From: Actinophytocola sp963727495
GTDB lineage: Bacteria > Actinomycetota > Actinomycetes > Mycobacteriales > Pseudonocardiaceae
Reading direction: 5' to 3'
DNA: 64,000 nucleotides
NCBI GenBank assembly: GCA_963727495.1
Contig: CAVSGQ010000014.1
Coordinates: 310,001-374,000 of the forward strand
In this document: positions 43,100-53,213 of the stretch, in pieces
Numbering within the stretch: the first letter of the stretch is position 1
Layout: the number at the start of each line of letters is the position of its first letter
Notes under the pieces: generated by a model
What the model was told of the DNA's origin: nothing
The model's database searches: none
Seen by the model: only the letters and a program-made list of their open reading frames with translations
Translations under genes and position numbers: made by a program

Positions 43100-44038
43100 T
43101 CACGGCAGCGGCGGGACCGCACCGTCGGCCGCGAGCCACTCCAGCGACTCGCGGATCGCCTCCAGCGAGCTGTAGCGCGGGCGGTAGTCCAGCAGGCGGG
43201 CGGCCTTCGCGATGCCGGCGTTGGGGCTGTGCGCGATGTGGTCCCAGGTCAGGTCGGCCCACTCCGGCGAGGTCGTGCGCCACTGCTCCCAGGGCTCGAA
43301 CCGCAGCACCGCCTCGCGGCCGTACCAGGCGGCCACCGCCTCCGCGTAGCCGCGCAGGGTGAGCGCGGCCGGGGAGACGACGTGGAAGCTCTCCCCCAGC
43401 GACACGCTCCGGTTCGCCATCGCGGCGGTGAAGGACTGGGCCACGTCGTCGGCGTGCACGTGGTGCAGGGTCTCCATGCCCAGGTTGGGCAGCACCACCT
43501 CGGCGCCGGAGGCCAGCGCGTCGAAGACCTTCAGGTCCAGGTGGCCCGCCGGGTTGATCGGCCGCCAGCCCGGCCCGACGATGTGGCCCGGGTGCAGCAC
43601 GGTCGCGGGGAAGCCGGTGCGCCGCGCCTCGGCGAGCAGCCAGCGCTCGATCTCCGCCTTGGTGATCCCGTACTCGCCGAACGGGTGCCGTGGCGCGTCC
43701 TCGGTGGTGGGCACGACCGCCGACGGGCCGTGCACCCAGATCGTCCCGCAGTGCAGGAAGTGCTCGACCCGGCCGCGCAGCGCCTCGACCAGGTCCCGGG
43801 CGCTCGCCAGGTCGAAGCAGATCAGGTCGATCACCACGTCCGGCTCCAGGTCGCGGACCAGCGCGGGGAAGCCCGCGTCCGCGCGGTCCGCGACGACCGT
43901 GTCGACCGGCCCGATCGGCCGGTACGGCGTCGCCCGCCCCCTCGTCACCACCGTGACCTGGTGCCCGGCCGCCGCCAGGCGCGGCACCAGGTAGCCGCCG
44001 ATGTGTCCGGTACCGCCCACCACCACCACACGAGACAT
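43100..44038 (-). CDS. NAD-dependent epimerase/dehydratase family protein
   Basis: 312 residues of the extended SDR fold: VVVVGGTGHIGGYLVPRLAA is the nucleotide loop, and HPFGEYGITKAEIERWLL holds the YxxxK catalytic pair. The C-terminal HVHADDVAQSFTAAM and the block before LLDYRPRYSSLE are usual for sugar-nucleotide or isoflavone-reductase-like members. The substrate is unknown. Confidence 0.88.
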   Translation of the reverse strand: MSRVVVVGGTGHIGGYLVPRLAAAGHQVTVVTRGRATPYRPIGPVDTVVADRADAGFPALVRDLEPDVVIDLICFDLASARDLVEALRGRVEHFLHCGTIWVHGPSAVVPTTEDAPRHPFGEYGITKAEIERWLLAEARRTGFPATVLHPGHIVGPGWRPINPAGHLDLKVFDALASGAEVVLPNLGMETLHHVHADDVAQSFTAAMANRSVSLGESFHVVSPAALTLRGYAEAVAAWYGREAVLRFEPWEQWRTTSPEWADLTWDHIAHSPNAGIAKAARLLDYRPRYSSLEAIRESLEWLAADGAVPPLP

Positions 44039-44064
44039 GCCGTGATCCTACGAGCGGCCGCCGC

Positions 44065-44493
44065 TCAGTCGTGCGGCCGCATGATGCGGTGCGTGGAGAA
44101 GTCCTCCTCGTCGTAGCCCACGTCGTCGGCCCGGGGGCGCCGCGGCCACTCCGTCGACGGCGCCGCCGGCCGGGTGACCACCTCGAGCGCGGCCATGACC
44201 ACCGGGTCGGCCGTGACCGCCGGGTCGGCGAGGGCCTCCTCCCGGGTGCGCCGGCCGGTCTCGACGTCCTCGATCGCCGCGCGCAGCACGGCCGGTGCGT
44301 CCGGTCCGGCCGCATAGGCCTTCAGCGCCCCGATCCCGTTGTCGCCCTCCGACCTCTCCTCGTCCGCCTCGGCCAGGCGGCGATCGGCGTCGGCGATCGC
44401 CCGGCCGGCCCTGTCGATGGCGTCGTGGAGGCCGTTCTCCGCGCGGATCATCTCCGTGCTCTTCCAGTCCTCCGCGGAGATCCGAACGTCCAC
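44065..44493 (-). CDS. Hypothetical coiled-coil protein next to the ESX-like gene
   Basis: 142 residues. The N-terminal 55 are helical and charged (AENGLHDAIDRAGRAIADAD), while the C-terminal part is acidic and Pro-rich, ending THRIMRPHD. ATG 44493 lies six bases beyond the stop of the ESX-like gene on the same strand, so they form an operon. Family not recognised; it may be a chaperone or partner of the secreted protein. Confidence 0.65.
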   Translation of the reverse strand: MDVRISAEDWKSTEMIRAENGLHDAIDRAGRAIADADRRLAEADEERSEGDNGIGALKAYAAGPDAPAVLRAAIEDVETGRRTREEALADPAVTADPVVMAALEVVTRPAAPSTEWPRRPRADDVGYDEEDFSTHRIMRPHD

Positions 44494-44499
44494 AGTGCA

Positions 44500-45748
44500 C
44501 TACCCGTTTTCCGAGACGGCCTTGTTGATGTTCTTGTCCAGGCCGGTGAGCTGCTTGTCGTACTCCTTGCTGGACTTCTCGTACTCCTTCTGCGCCTCGC
44601 TCATCGCCTTGTTGCCGGACCGGAACCCGTCCGCCACGTCGATCGCCTTGTGCGTCGAGTCGACGTCCGGGATCTGCCGGGCGGCGTTCATCACCTGCTT
44701 GAAGCCCTCGAAGTACTTCTGGATGGCCCCCACCATCTGCTGGATCGCCTCGTGCAGGTGCAGCACGCCGCTGGATGATGTTCTTGATCTCGATGACGTC
44801 GCCCCAGAACGGGATGTCCCTGCCCTCGAGCTTGAACCCGTGGTCGATCCACCGGTAGGTGACGTTGAAGGCCTGCCGGGCGAACCCCCACGAGGTGAGG
44901 TACTTCATGGCCAGGTCGGTGATCTTCTTGAGGATCTTGTCCAGCAGCTCGGCGCACTTGTCCGCGGCCTTGATCGACTCCTTGGCGAGCGCCTCGAAGC
45001 CCTTCGCCATCCAGTTGCAGCTCTCCCGGGCGATGAGCAGCACGGGCGTCCACGCGAAGTCGACGTAGTTGCCGAACGCGTCCGCGGCCGCGCCCTGCGA
45101 CCAGTGGTCCGAGGTGAGCTTCTTCGCGTTGGCGCTGAAGTTCGCCGAGGTGCTCCAGTACATCGACCCGGCGTGCTTCCAGGCCGCGCCGTTCGCGTTG
45201 ATGCGGTTGAAGTCGCCCGTCAGCGGCAGGATCAGCTCGTCGTAGAGACCCTTTCCGTTGCGGCTGATGAAGTTCTCGTAGAACCAGTTGATGGCGTCGG
45301 TTCCCCAGTGGGTGCCCTCCATCACCTCGCTGAGCTTCTTGTGCTCCACCACCGGTGGCTGCTGAACGACCGACTCGACGTCGGTGAAGTGTCCTTTCGG
45401 CCGGTACCTGGCGAAGGTTCCGGTCAACCCCTCGATGGACGACGACGTCAGGTTCTTCAGGTTCCGGGTGTTGTTCTCCTCGACGTTCGCGTACTGGTTG
45501 GCCGTGGCGAACAGTCCCCGGTAGGTCCCCTGCAGCTTCTGGTTCATCAGCGCGCCGGTCTGGCCGGCCAGGTTCGACAGCTGGTCCATGGCGGGCTGCA
45601 GCGGGTAGAGCAGCCCGGTGAAGCCGCTCTTGACGCACCCGTACTCACGCGCCTGGTTGGTCGACTCGTCGATGCTGATGCCGATGTTCAGGCGCAGGTA
45701 GTCGCCCAGCTCGCCGATGTACGGCGCGTCCGCCTCGATGTCCGACAT
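44500..45748 (-). pseudogene. ESX/WXG-like large secreted-effector gene with one frameshift
   Basis: The first part (45748 to about 44770, some 325 residues) starts MSDIEADAPYIGELGDYLRL after GGGAGG. It contains helical WXG-type stretches such as GAAWKHAGSMYWSTSANFSA and GAAADAFGNYVDFAW, with DVIEIKNIIQ at its end. At about 44768 the sense moves to another frame, SGVLHLHEAIQQMVGAIQKY to KNINKAVSENG, stopping at 44500. The joined product would have about 415 residues. One base gained (or two lost) explains the break. Either an assembly error or a recent inactivation. A type VII secretion substrate role is inference. Confidence 0.65.
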
Positions 45749-45957
45749 CAGGTGCCTCCCCCGTTCTCGTGCCGCCACCCGCTATGACGAACGGTGGCAG
45801 GCGGGGTTCCCCGCCCGCGACCCCGTGCACGGCACTGCACGCAATTGCACGGCCGCCCGCCCCTGTCCGGCGCGTTTCCGCACCGTCGCGAGTGCGGTCC
45901 TGCACGCCGCGGAACGCGCCCCCGATAGGTTGGGTGCGTCCGGAAGGAGCAGTGGCG

Positions 45958-48340
45958 ATGAACGCCGAGGGGCCGCCCGATCCCGCTACGGCCACGGACC
46001 CCGCCGGGTTCGTGGCGGTGCTCGAACCAGCTGCGGTTGTGGGCCGGGCAGCCGTCGCTGCGGCGGCTGGAGCGGCTCGGCGGTGACACGCGCGCCGCGG
46101 ACGGGCGGCCGGTCAAGGCGCTGCCGGCCAGCACCACCTCGTACGTGCTGAGCGGCAAGGGCGGCACCCGGCTGCCGCGGATGATCTTCGTCGAGCGGTA
46201 CGTCGCGAGCTGCCTGGCCGCGTGCGGCGAGCCGGTGCCGCGCGGCAGCCGCTACCTGCGGCGGTGGCTGGACGCCTGGCGCGCGCTGGCCGCGCCCGGG
46301 TCGACTCCCGACGTGGCGCCGACCGACGTGGCGGCGGCGGGCGAGGAGGAGGCGCTGCGCCAGCTGCCGATGGACATCGCCGAGTTCATCGGCCGCACCG
46401 CCGAGCTCGACCGGCTCCACGCGATGGCCACGACGGCGGCGGCCGGCACGGGGGCGCCGACCGTGGTGGCCATCGAGGGGATGGCCGGCGTCGGCAAGAC
46501 CCGGCTCGCGGTGCGGGCCGCACACCAGCTCGTCGACCGCGGGCTGTTCGCCGACCTCCAGCTGTGGGCGGACCTGCACGGCTTCGACCCGGCCCGGCCG
46601 GCCGCCGACCCGGCCGCCGTGCTGGACACCTTCCTGCGCCTGCTCGGGGTGCCGGCCGAGCGGATCCCGCCCGACGCCGAGGGGCGCGCGGCGCTCTACC
46701 GCGACCGCCTCGCCGGGCGCGAGGCCGTGGTGCTGCTGGACAACGTCGCCGGGGCGGAGCAGGTCCGCCCGCTGTTGCCCGCCACCGCCGGCTGCCTGGT
46801 CCTGATGACCTCCCGGCGCAGCCTCGCCGCGGCCGACGGCGTCGAGACACTGCGGCTGGAGGTGCTCACCCGGGACGAGGCCGTCGCGCTGCTCACCCGC
46901 GTCGCCGGCCCGGACCGGTTCCGCGACGATCCCGGGTCCGCCGCCCGGCTGGCCGAGCTGTGCGGCCACCTGCCTATCGCGCTCGGCGTCGCCGCCCGGC
47001 GGCTGCGCTCGCGTCCCGCGTGGACTCCCGCGCACCTCGTGGCCCGGCTGGACCGGATCGCGGTGCGCGGCGAACGGGTGCACGCGAGCTTCGCACTGTC
47101 CTACCGCGAGCTCGGCCCGGCCGCGCGGCGGATGTTCCGGCTGCTCGGCCTGCATCCGGGCGCGGACGCCACCGCCGGATCCGCGGCGGCGCTGGCGGGC
47201 GTCGCGGCCGACGAGGCCGAGGCGCTGCTCGACGTGCTGCTCGACGAGCACCTCCTGCAGGAGACCACGCCGGACCGGTACCACCTCCACGACCTGCTGC
47301 GCGAGTACGCGATCGGGCGTGCCCACGCCGAGGAGCCGCCGCAGGAGCTGCGGGCGGCGGTGCACCGGACGCTGACCTGGTACCTGCACGCCGCGGACGC
47401 GGCCGTGCAGCTGCTCGCGCCCCACCGCAGGCGGAAGTTCCCCCTCGAGCCCGCGGCCCACCCGCCGCCGGCCCTCGGCGGCCACGAGCAGGCCCTCGCG
47501 TGGTGCGAGGCCGAGCACGCCACCCTCGTCGCGGCCGTGCACCTGGCGGCCGAGCACGGCATGCACGCGGTGGCCTGGCAGCTGCCGGCGGTGCTGCTGC
47601 ACTACTTCTACCTGCGCAGCCACTGGGACGACTGGATCGGCACGCACACCGCCGGGCTCGCGGCCGCGCGAGCGCTGGGCGACCCGTACGGCCGCGCGCA
47701 GATCCTCAACGGTCTCGGCGTCGCGCACAGCGACCGGCGCCGGTTCCCCGAGGCCGTCGACTGCTACCGGCAGGCGCTGGACCTGTTCACCACCGTGGGC
47801 GACACGCACGGCCAGGCGTGGACCCGGAACAACCTCGGGGTGGCCCAGGTGGACCTCGGCCGGCTCACCGACGCCGTCGAGCAGTTCACCGGCGCGCTCG
47901 CCCTGCACCGCGCGAACGCCGAACCCGCGGGCGAGGCCATCTGCCTGAACAACCTCGGCGACGCCCACCGCCGGCTCGGCGACCCGGAGCGGGCGGCGGG
48001 GTACCTGCGCGAGGCACTGGCCATCCAGGAGCGCACCGGCGACCGGTCCGGCCGCCGCTTCACCCTGCACACCCTGGCCGATCTGCACCGGGACCGGCAC
48101 GACCACGAGCAGGCCGTCCGGTACTACGAGCGGACCGTGACGCTCAGCCGCGAGCTGGGCGACCAGTGGGGCGTGGCCCGCGCGCTCGACCACCTGGCGT
48201 CCACATTGGACGAGATGGGCCGGACCGGCGCCGCCCGGGACTGCCGGCGCGAGGCCCTGGACGTGCTCGTCGCGCTCGGGCGGCCCGAGGCCGAGGAGAT
48301 CCGGGCACGGCTCACCACGCGGGCCGGGCCGGTCAGGTGA
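45958..48340 (+). pseudogene. XRE/NB-ARC/TPR (AfsR/SARP-like) regulator with one frameshift near the start
   Basis: ATG 45958 follows GGAAGGAG and opens MNAEGPPDPATATDPAGFVA. At about 46021-46024 one extra base breaks the frame; dropping it gives AVLNQLRLWAGQPSLRRLER, a natural helix-turn-helix start. The intact rest is the open frame from 46037: XRE domain to about residue 60, NB-ARC with Walker A GMAGVGKTRLA and LLDNVAGAEQ, then HLHDLLREYA and TPR repeats (ILNGLGVAHSDRRRFPEAVD and following). Total about 793 residues. It may be a sequencing error; the downstream frame could still be translated from an inner start. Its 3' end overlaps the ABC-2 permease gene by eight bases. Confidence 0.75.
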
Positions 48341-49070
48341 TGTCGCGGCGCACGGTCGTGGTCAGCGCGACGAGCACGAGCACCGCGGTGTACCCGGCGA
48401 GCACGGCGGCGCCGCCCCACTGCGGCAGCAGGGCCGCGACCTTCGACGGCATCAGGTCGACCGCCATCCCGGCCCGGTTGGGCAGCCAGCGGCCGAGGTC
48501 GCCGAGCAGGTTGGCCACCGTGGTCTCCACCAGCGCGATCCACACCAGGGCGACCGCGACCGCGCCGGTGAGGTTGCGGATCAGCGCGCCGAGGCTGACA
48601 CCGATGGCCGCGTACGCGGCGTTGATCACCACGATCCCCGCGACGACGCGCCCCGCCTGCGCGCCGGCCAGATCGAGGGTGCCCTCGCGCACGGCCGTCC
48701 AGATGGCCGTGGTGGCCAGGCCCGTGACCGCGCTGAGGGCGCCGAGCCCGGCGCCGACCGCGGCGTAGGTGGCGAGCTTGGCGCCGATCACCCACCCGCG
48801 ACCGGGGGTGGCCAGGTAGGTGTCGGTGATGCTGCGGTGCCGGTACTCCCCCGCGACCGCGGTGATGCCGAGGATCAGGCTGACCAGCGCCGAGGCGATG
48901 CCCGCGTGCGAGAGCAGCGTCCGCACGCCGTCGGCGGTGTCCAGGTCCGCGCCGGCGACGGCCAGGCCGGAGACACCGGCGACGATGACCGCCTGCTGGA
49001 CGGCCACCATCAGCCACGGGCTGCGGATGGTGCGCAGCTTGGTCCATTCGTTGGTGATCAGGATGGTCAC
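48333..49070 (-). CDS. ABC-2 type permease
   Basis: 245 residues with six hydrophobic segments; NEWTKLRTIRSPWLM at the start is typical of ABC-2 permeases of antibiotic/peptide exporters. Other parts are ITAVAGEYRHRSITDTYLAT and AAYAAIGVSLGALIRN. It lies ten bases after the ATPase-coding region and forms the exporter with it; the response regulator and kinase of the same operon probably sense the exported or damaging compound. Confidence 0.88.
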   Translation of the reverse strand: MTILITNEWTKLRTIRSPWLMVAVQQAVIVAGVSGLAVAGADLDTADGVRTLLSHAGIASALVSLILGITAVAGEYRHRSITDTYLATPGRGWVIGAKLATYAAVGAGLGALSAVTGLATTAIWTAVREGTLDLAGAQAGRVVAGIVVINAAYAAIGVSLGALIRNLTGAVAVALVWIALVETTVANLLGDLGRWLPNRAGMAVDLMPSKVAALLPQWGGAAVLAGYTAVLVLVALTTTVRRDIT

Positions 49071-49080
49071 CGGTCCTCCT

Positions 49081-50016
49081 TCAGCGGGCGCCGGCCGGGG
49101 CGGCGGGGTCGGAGCGGGTCAGGTCGAGGAACGTCTCCTCCAGCGACGCGCCGGTCTCGGACAGGGCCGCGAGCGCGATCCGCTCGTCGGCGGCCAGCCG
49201 GCCGACCTCCGCCGCGCCGGCGCCGCGGACCCGCAGCGTGGTGTCGCCGGTGACCGAGGCGTCCAGGCCGTGGCCGGCCAGCACCTCGCACAGCCGCCGC
49301 GCCGCACCGGGGTCGCCGGTGCGGACCGAGACCAGCCCCTCGCCCAGCTCGGCGAGCGGGCCCGCGAACCGCAGGCGCCCGCGGTCGACGATCACGACGT
49401 GCTCGGCGACCTGCGCGATCTCGCTGAGCACGTGGCTGGAGATCAGCACGGTGCGCCCGTCGGCGGCGAGGCCGCGCAGCAGGTCGCGCAGCCACGCCAT
49501 GCCCTCGGGGTCGAGGCCGTTGGCCGGCTCGTCGAGGACGAGCACCCGCGGGTCGCCAAGCAGGGCGGCGGCGAGGCTGAGCCGCTGGCGCATGCCCAGC
49601 GAGTAGCCGCCCACCCGGCGGTCCGCGTCACCGGTGAGGCGCACCTGGTCGAGCACCTCGTCCACGCGCGAGCGGGGCACGCCGGCGACGGCGGCCTGGA
49701 CGGCGAGGTGATCGCGGCCGCGGCGTCCGGGGTGGAAGCCGGTCGCCTCCAGGACCGCGCCGACGGTGCGCCGCGGCTCGGGCAGGTCGGCGTAGCGCCG
49801 GCCGCCGATCAGCGCCTCGCCGGCGGTGGGGCGCACCAGGCCCAGCAGCGTGCGCAGGGTCGTGGTCTTGCCGGCGCCGTTCGGGCCGAGGAAGCCGGTC
49901 ACCCGGCCGGGCGGCACGTCGAAGGTCAGGTCCTCGACGGCGGTCACCTGCCCGAACCTCTTCGTGAGCCCCCGGACCGCCACCGAGGGGGTGGCCGCGG
50001 GCATCGCCGTGGGCAT
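49081..50016 (-). CDS. ABC transporter ATP-binding protein (own start inside a longer frame)
   Basis: 311 residues read from ATG 50016 (MPTAMPAATPSVAVRGLTKR). GGAAGGAG lies eight bases upstream, a very strong site. It has Walker A FLGPNGAGKTTTLRTL, signature YSLGMRQRLSLAAALLG and Walker B VLVLDEPANGLDPEGM, the usual BcrA/NatA-like drug-export ATPase. The same frame is open upstream into the histidine kinase, so this protein may be made both alone and as the C-terminal part of a fusion. Confidence 0.85.
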   Translation of the reverse strand: MPTAMPAATPSVAVRGLTKRFGQVTAVEDLTFDVPPGRVTGFLGPNGAGKTTTLRTLLGLVRPTAGEALIGGRRYADLPEPRRTVGAVLEATGFHPGRRGRDHLAVQAAVAGVPRSRVDEVLDQVRLTGDADRRVGGYSLGMRQRLSLAAALLGDPRVLVLDEPANGLDPEGMAWLRDLLRGLAADGRTVLISSHVLSEIAQVAEHVVIVDRGRLRFAGPLAELGEGLVSVRTGDPGAARRLCEVLAGHGLDASVTGDTTLRVRGAGAAEVGRLAADERIALAALSETGASLEETFLDLTRSDPAAPAGAR

Positions 50017-51444
50017 GGCGTTTCTCCTTCCGGTCGTGCTGGTAGCGGGTGGCGCCGGCTCGCCGGCCGGCAGCGTGACGCGCACGCGCAGCCCGCCGGG
50101 CGCGGTCGCGCCGACCCGGCCGCCGTGCGCGGCGACGATCTCGGCGACGATGGCGAGGCCCAGCCCCGACCCCGCGCCGGTGCTGTGGCCGTCGACCCGG
50201 TAGAACCGGTCGAACAGCTGGGGCAGGGCGTGCCGCGGCACGCCGGGTCCGTCGTCGCCGACCTCGACGACCACGTCACCGGTGTCGCGGTCCCGGCGGG
50301 CGGTGAGGGTGGCGGTGGTGCCGGGCGGCGTGTGGGCGCAGACGTTGGCGAGCAGGTTGTCCAGCACGCGGCGCACCAGGTCGGGGTCGCCGTGCACGGC
50401 CAGGCCCGGTTCGACCTCGCCGGCCCAGGTGCGGGCCGGGTCGGTGGCCCGCGCGTCCTGGAGGCCCTCGGCGAGCAGAGCGCTCAGGTCCACGGTGCCG
50501 TTGCGGTCCGGCGGCCCCTGGTCGAGCCGGGCCAGCCGGAGCATGTCGTCGACGAGGGTGCTCATCCGCTGCGCGCTGACCCGGATGCGGCGCATCGCCT
50601 CGTCCACCTGCGCACGGGTGTCCAGCGCACCCTGCTCGTAGAGCTCGGCGTTGGCGCGCAGCGAGGTCAGCGGGGTGCGCAGCTCGTGGCTGGCGTCGGC
50701 GAAGAACCGGCGCATCCGCTCCTGGCCGGCCTGCTGCTCGCGCACCGACGAGTCGATGCGGGCCAGCATCCGGTTCAGCGCCCGGCCGAGCCGCCCGACC
50801 TCGGTGCCGGAGGTCTGCGGGGCGACCGGCCGGGTGAGGTCGCCCGCGGTGATCCGGTCCGCCTGCTCGGCCATCGCCTCCAGCGGCCGCAGGCCCCGGC
50901 GCAGCACCGCCCGTCCCCCCGCGGCCAGCACGAGCAGCGCGAGGATCGTGGCGACGGCGAGGATGAGCTGCAGCTTGTGCAGCGCGTCGGTGACCGAGCG
51001 CAGGTTGACGGCGGCCACCAGGATCCCCGTGCCGACGTCCACCGCGCGCAGCCGGAACGAGTCGACGCCACCGGTGCCGGGCACGGTGCGGATGTTCCCG
51101 GACCGGGCGAGCGCGGCCACGTCGTCCGGCAGCCGCGGGACCACGTCCGGCGGGGCGCCCAGCGCGGCGACCTTCCCGTCCGGGGTGACGAGCACCAGGT
51201 AGTAGTCGTTGGGCAGCACCCCCGGGAGCACCGGCGACGGCCCGGCGGCGCCGGCGGCCAGCTCGGGGCCGCGCCCCGCGTGCGTCGCCGCGACCTGGTC
51301 GAGGATCCCGTCGATGCGCCGGGTCTGCGACTCCCGCAGCGCGGTCACCGTCGCGAGGTCGAACGCGACGATCACCGCGGCGGCGACCAGGAGCAGGGCC
51401 AGCAGCAGGCGCGCCCGCAGGGTGACCGGCCGGCGGAGCCTCAC
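49081..51444 (-). CDS. Sensor histidine kinase in one open frame with the ABC ATPase
   Basis: From GTG 51444 (overlapping the regulator stop, GTGA) the kinase part covers about 470 residues. It has membrane segment 1 (LLLALLLVAAAVIVAFDLAT), an outside loop, membrane segment 2 (LILAVATILALLVLAAGG) and a HAMP domain. Phospho-acceptor His lies in FFADASHELRTPLTSLR, and the N box (NLLANVCAHTPPGT) and GSGLGLAIVAEI follow. No stop occurs between the kinase end (AGEPAPPATSTTGRR) and the ATPase, so readthrough gives a 787-residue kinase-ATPase fusion. Whether a stop was lost by mutation or a sequencing error is unknown. Confidence 0.75.
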   Translation of the reverse strand: MRLRRPVTLRARLLLALLLVAAAVIVAFDLATVTALRESQTRRIDGILDQVAATHAGRGPELAAGAAGPSPVLPGVLPNDYYLVLVTPDGKVAALGAPPDVVPRLPDDVAALARSGNIRTVPGTGGVDSFRLRAVDVGTGILVAAVNLRSVTDALHKLQLILAVATILALLVLAAGGRAVLRRGLRPLEAMAEQADRITAGDLTRPVAPQTSGTEVGRLGRALNRMLARIDSSVREQQAGQERMRRFFADASHELRTPLTSLRANAELYEQGALDTRAQVDEAMRRIRVSAQRMSTLVDDMLRLARLDQGPPDRNGTVDLSALLAEGLQDARATDPARTWAGEVEPGLAVHGDPDLVRRVLDNLLANVCAHTPPGTTATLTARRDRDTGDVVVEVGDDGPGVPRHALPQLFDRFYRVDGHSTGAGSGLGLAIVAEIVAAHGGRVGATAPGGLRVRVTLPAGEPAPPATSTTGRRNAMPTAMPAATPSVAVRGLTKRFGQVTAVEDLTFDVPPGRVTGFLGPNGAGKTTTLRTLLGLVRPTAGEALIGGRRYADLPEPRRTVGAVLEATGFHPGRRGRDHLAVQAAVAGVPRSRVDEVLDQVRLTGDADRRVGGYSLGMRQRLSLAAALLGDPRVLVLDEPANGLDPEGMAWLRDLLRGLAADGRTVLISSHVLSEIAQVAEHVVIVDRGRLRFAGPLAELGEGLVSVRTGDPGAARRLCEVLAGHGLDASVTGDTTLRVRGAGAAEVGRLAADERIALAALSETGASLEETFLDLTRSDPAAPAGAR

Positions 51445-52148
51445 GACGACCCCGGCAGCCGCAGGCCGAACCCGACGCCGCGCTCGGTGTGGATCAGGTC
51501 CGGGCCGAGCGCGCCGAGCTTGCGGCGCAGGTAGCTGACGTAGGTGCCGACGACTGTGCTGGAGCCGTCGAAGTCGTAGCTCCACACGTGCCGCAGCAGC
51601 TGCTCGCGGGTGAGCACCCGGCCCGGGTTGAGCATCAGGTAGCGCAGCAGGCGGAACTCGGTGCGCGACAGCGCGACCGGCTGCCCCGCCCGGTGCACCT
51701 CGAAGCTGTCCTGGTTCAGCTCGACGTCGGCGAACCGCAGCGTGGCGCCGCCACCGTCCGGCCTGGTGCGCCGCAGCACCGCCCGCACCCGGGCGGCGAG
51801 CTCCTCCAGCCCGAAGGGCTTGGTGACGTAGTCGTCCGCGCCGAGGCCGAGCCCGGTGACCGCGTCCTGCCGGGTGTCCTTCGCGGTCAGGAAGATCACC
51901 GGGACCGTGGAGCCCTCCTCGCGCAGCCGGCGCAGGATCGCGAAGCCGTCCAGGTCGGGCAGCAACACGTCCAGCACGATCAGGTCCGGCTCGGCCTCCC
52001 GGGCGCGCAGCAGCGCCGCCCGCCCGGTGCCCGCGGTGTCCACCTCGAACCCGAGGTACCGCAGCGACGCCGCGACCGCGTCGAGGATGAACGGCTCGTC
52101 GTCGACGACGAGCAGCCGCCGCTGCGCACCCGTTGCGGAACCGGACAT
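51441..52148 (-). CDS. OmpR/PhoB-family response regulator
   Basis: 235 residues. The receiver domain has RLLVVDDEPFILDAV, phosphorylated Asp in DLIVLDVLLPDLDG, and VIFLTAKDT and DYVTKPF with the conserved Thr and Lys. The C-terminal winged helix shows LSRTEFRLLRYLMLNPGRVL and VGTYVSYLRRKLG. It is the first gene of the operon with the kinase and ABC exporter, which it presumably controls. Confidence 0.94.
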   Translation of the reverse strand: MSGSATGAQRRLLVVDDEPFILDAVAASLRYLGFEVDTAGTGRAALLRAREAEPDLIVLDVLLPDLDGFAILRRLREEGSTVPVIFLTAKDTRQDAVTGLGLGADDYVTKPFGLEELAARVRAVLRRTRPDGGGATLRFADVELNQDSFEVHRAGQPVALSRTEFRLLRYLMLNPGRVLTREQLLRHVWSYDFDGSSTVVGTYVSYLRRKLGALGPDLIHTERGVGFGLRLPGSS

Positions 52149-52388
52149 CGGTACTCCTCCCTCGCCGGGAGGATCACACCACCGACACCGCCGCGCCCGC
52201 AGCGGCCGGACGCGAACTCACACGAAACTCCCACGCTCGCCCCCACGGCCCGCCGCAGACCGGCGCTCAGAATTGCACCGGCCGCGCACGTCGCCGGCCT
52301 GGACAACGATGTTGGGAGCCGGTCTTGCCCGGTCGACCGGGCTCGGCGACTACGCACCGCACATGCGCAGGCGCCGCGAGGCGAGGCC

Positions 52389-53213
52389 GTGAACGACGGT
52401 GGTTCCTTCCGCGAGGACGACGCGATCGCCGCCGTCGGACTGGCCTGCCGGGTGCCGGGTGCGGACGACGTGCCGGGCTGGGCGGTGAACAACGACGGCG
52501 CCGCGCGGGCCGGGTTGCTGTTGCCCGGGGTGAGCGGCCAAGCGGCCGCGGTGGCCGAGGCACTGGCCGCCGCGGGGTGGGACCCGGCCGACGTCGGCTA
52601 CCTCGAGGGCCACGGCAGCGGCACCCCGGTCGGCGACGCGATCGAGGTCGACGCGCTGCGCCGGGCCTTCGCCGGCAGCGGTCCGCGCGGCAGGGCCTGC
52701 GTGCTCGGCTCGGTGAAAGCGAACCTCGGCAACCTGGACGCCGCCGCCGGTGTGGTGGGCCTGGTGAAGACCGTCCTCGCCGTGCGGGAGGGAGTACTGC
52801 CGCCGACGCCACACTTCACGCGCGGCCATCCGGAGGTCAACCTGGCCGCCGGACCGTTCGAGGTGCTGACCTCCTGCCGGGACTGGCCAGGGCCCCGGCG
52901 AGCCGGCGTCAGCTCCTTCGGCCTCGGCGGCACCAACGCCCATGTGCTGGTCTCACCAGCAGATCCGCGGCCGCCCGACCCGAATGGTCCGGAGTGGACG
53001 ATGCTCGTCCTGTCCGCCGCGGACGACCACGCACTGACCGGCCTGGCGGGCCGGCTGGCCGCACATCTGCGCGAGGGACACGCAACGGTTCGGGACACCG
53101 CGCACACCCTGGCCACGGGCCGCAAGCCCCTACCCCGGCGAGCGGCCGTCACCTGCCAGGACACGAACGACGCGATCGCCGGCCTGACCGACATACCTCG
53201 TGGACCACTACGC
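52389..53213 (+). pseudogene. Type I PKS ketosynthase remnant, interrupted by IS66
   Basis: It opens at a GTG with DDAIAAVGLACRVPGADDVP, a normal KS N-terminus, but jumps straight to WAVNNDGAARAGLLLPG, skipping some 240 residues including the catalytic Cys (TACSSS-type) block. YLEGHGSGTPVGDAIEVDAL keeps one catalytic His, whereas the second His motif (usually KxNxGH) reads SVKANLGN, Asn for His. FGLGGTNAHVLVSPA and a start of the linker to the acyltransferase follow. At 53213 the frame enters IS66; beyond the element it runs 60 codons of non-PKS character. The gene was therefore decayed before the insertion. Confidence 0.85.
53206..53213. repeat. 8-bp target-site duplication, left copy
   Basis: CACTACGC directly before the left inverted repeat of the IS66-type element. 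The identical octamer stands at 54816-54823. Eight bases is the duplication size usual for IS66. Confidence 0.95.

Noticed and set aside
44500..44766. An independent 88-residue gene starting MLHLHEAIQQ
   Set aside because: No ribosome site, and the sequence continues the upstream protein in sense and character; a frameshift in one gene is simpler.
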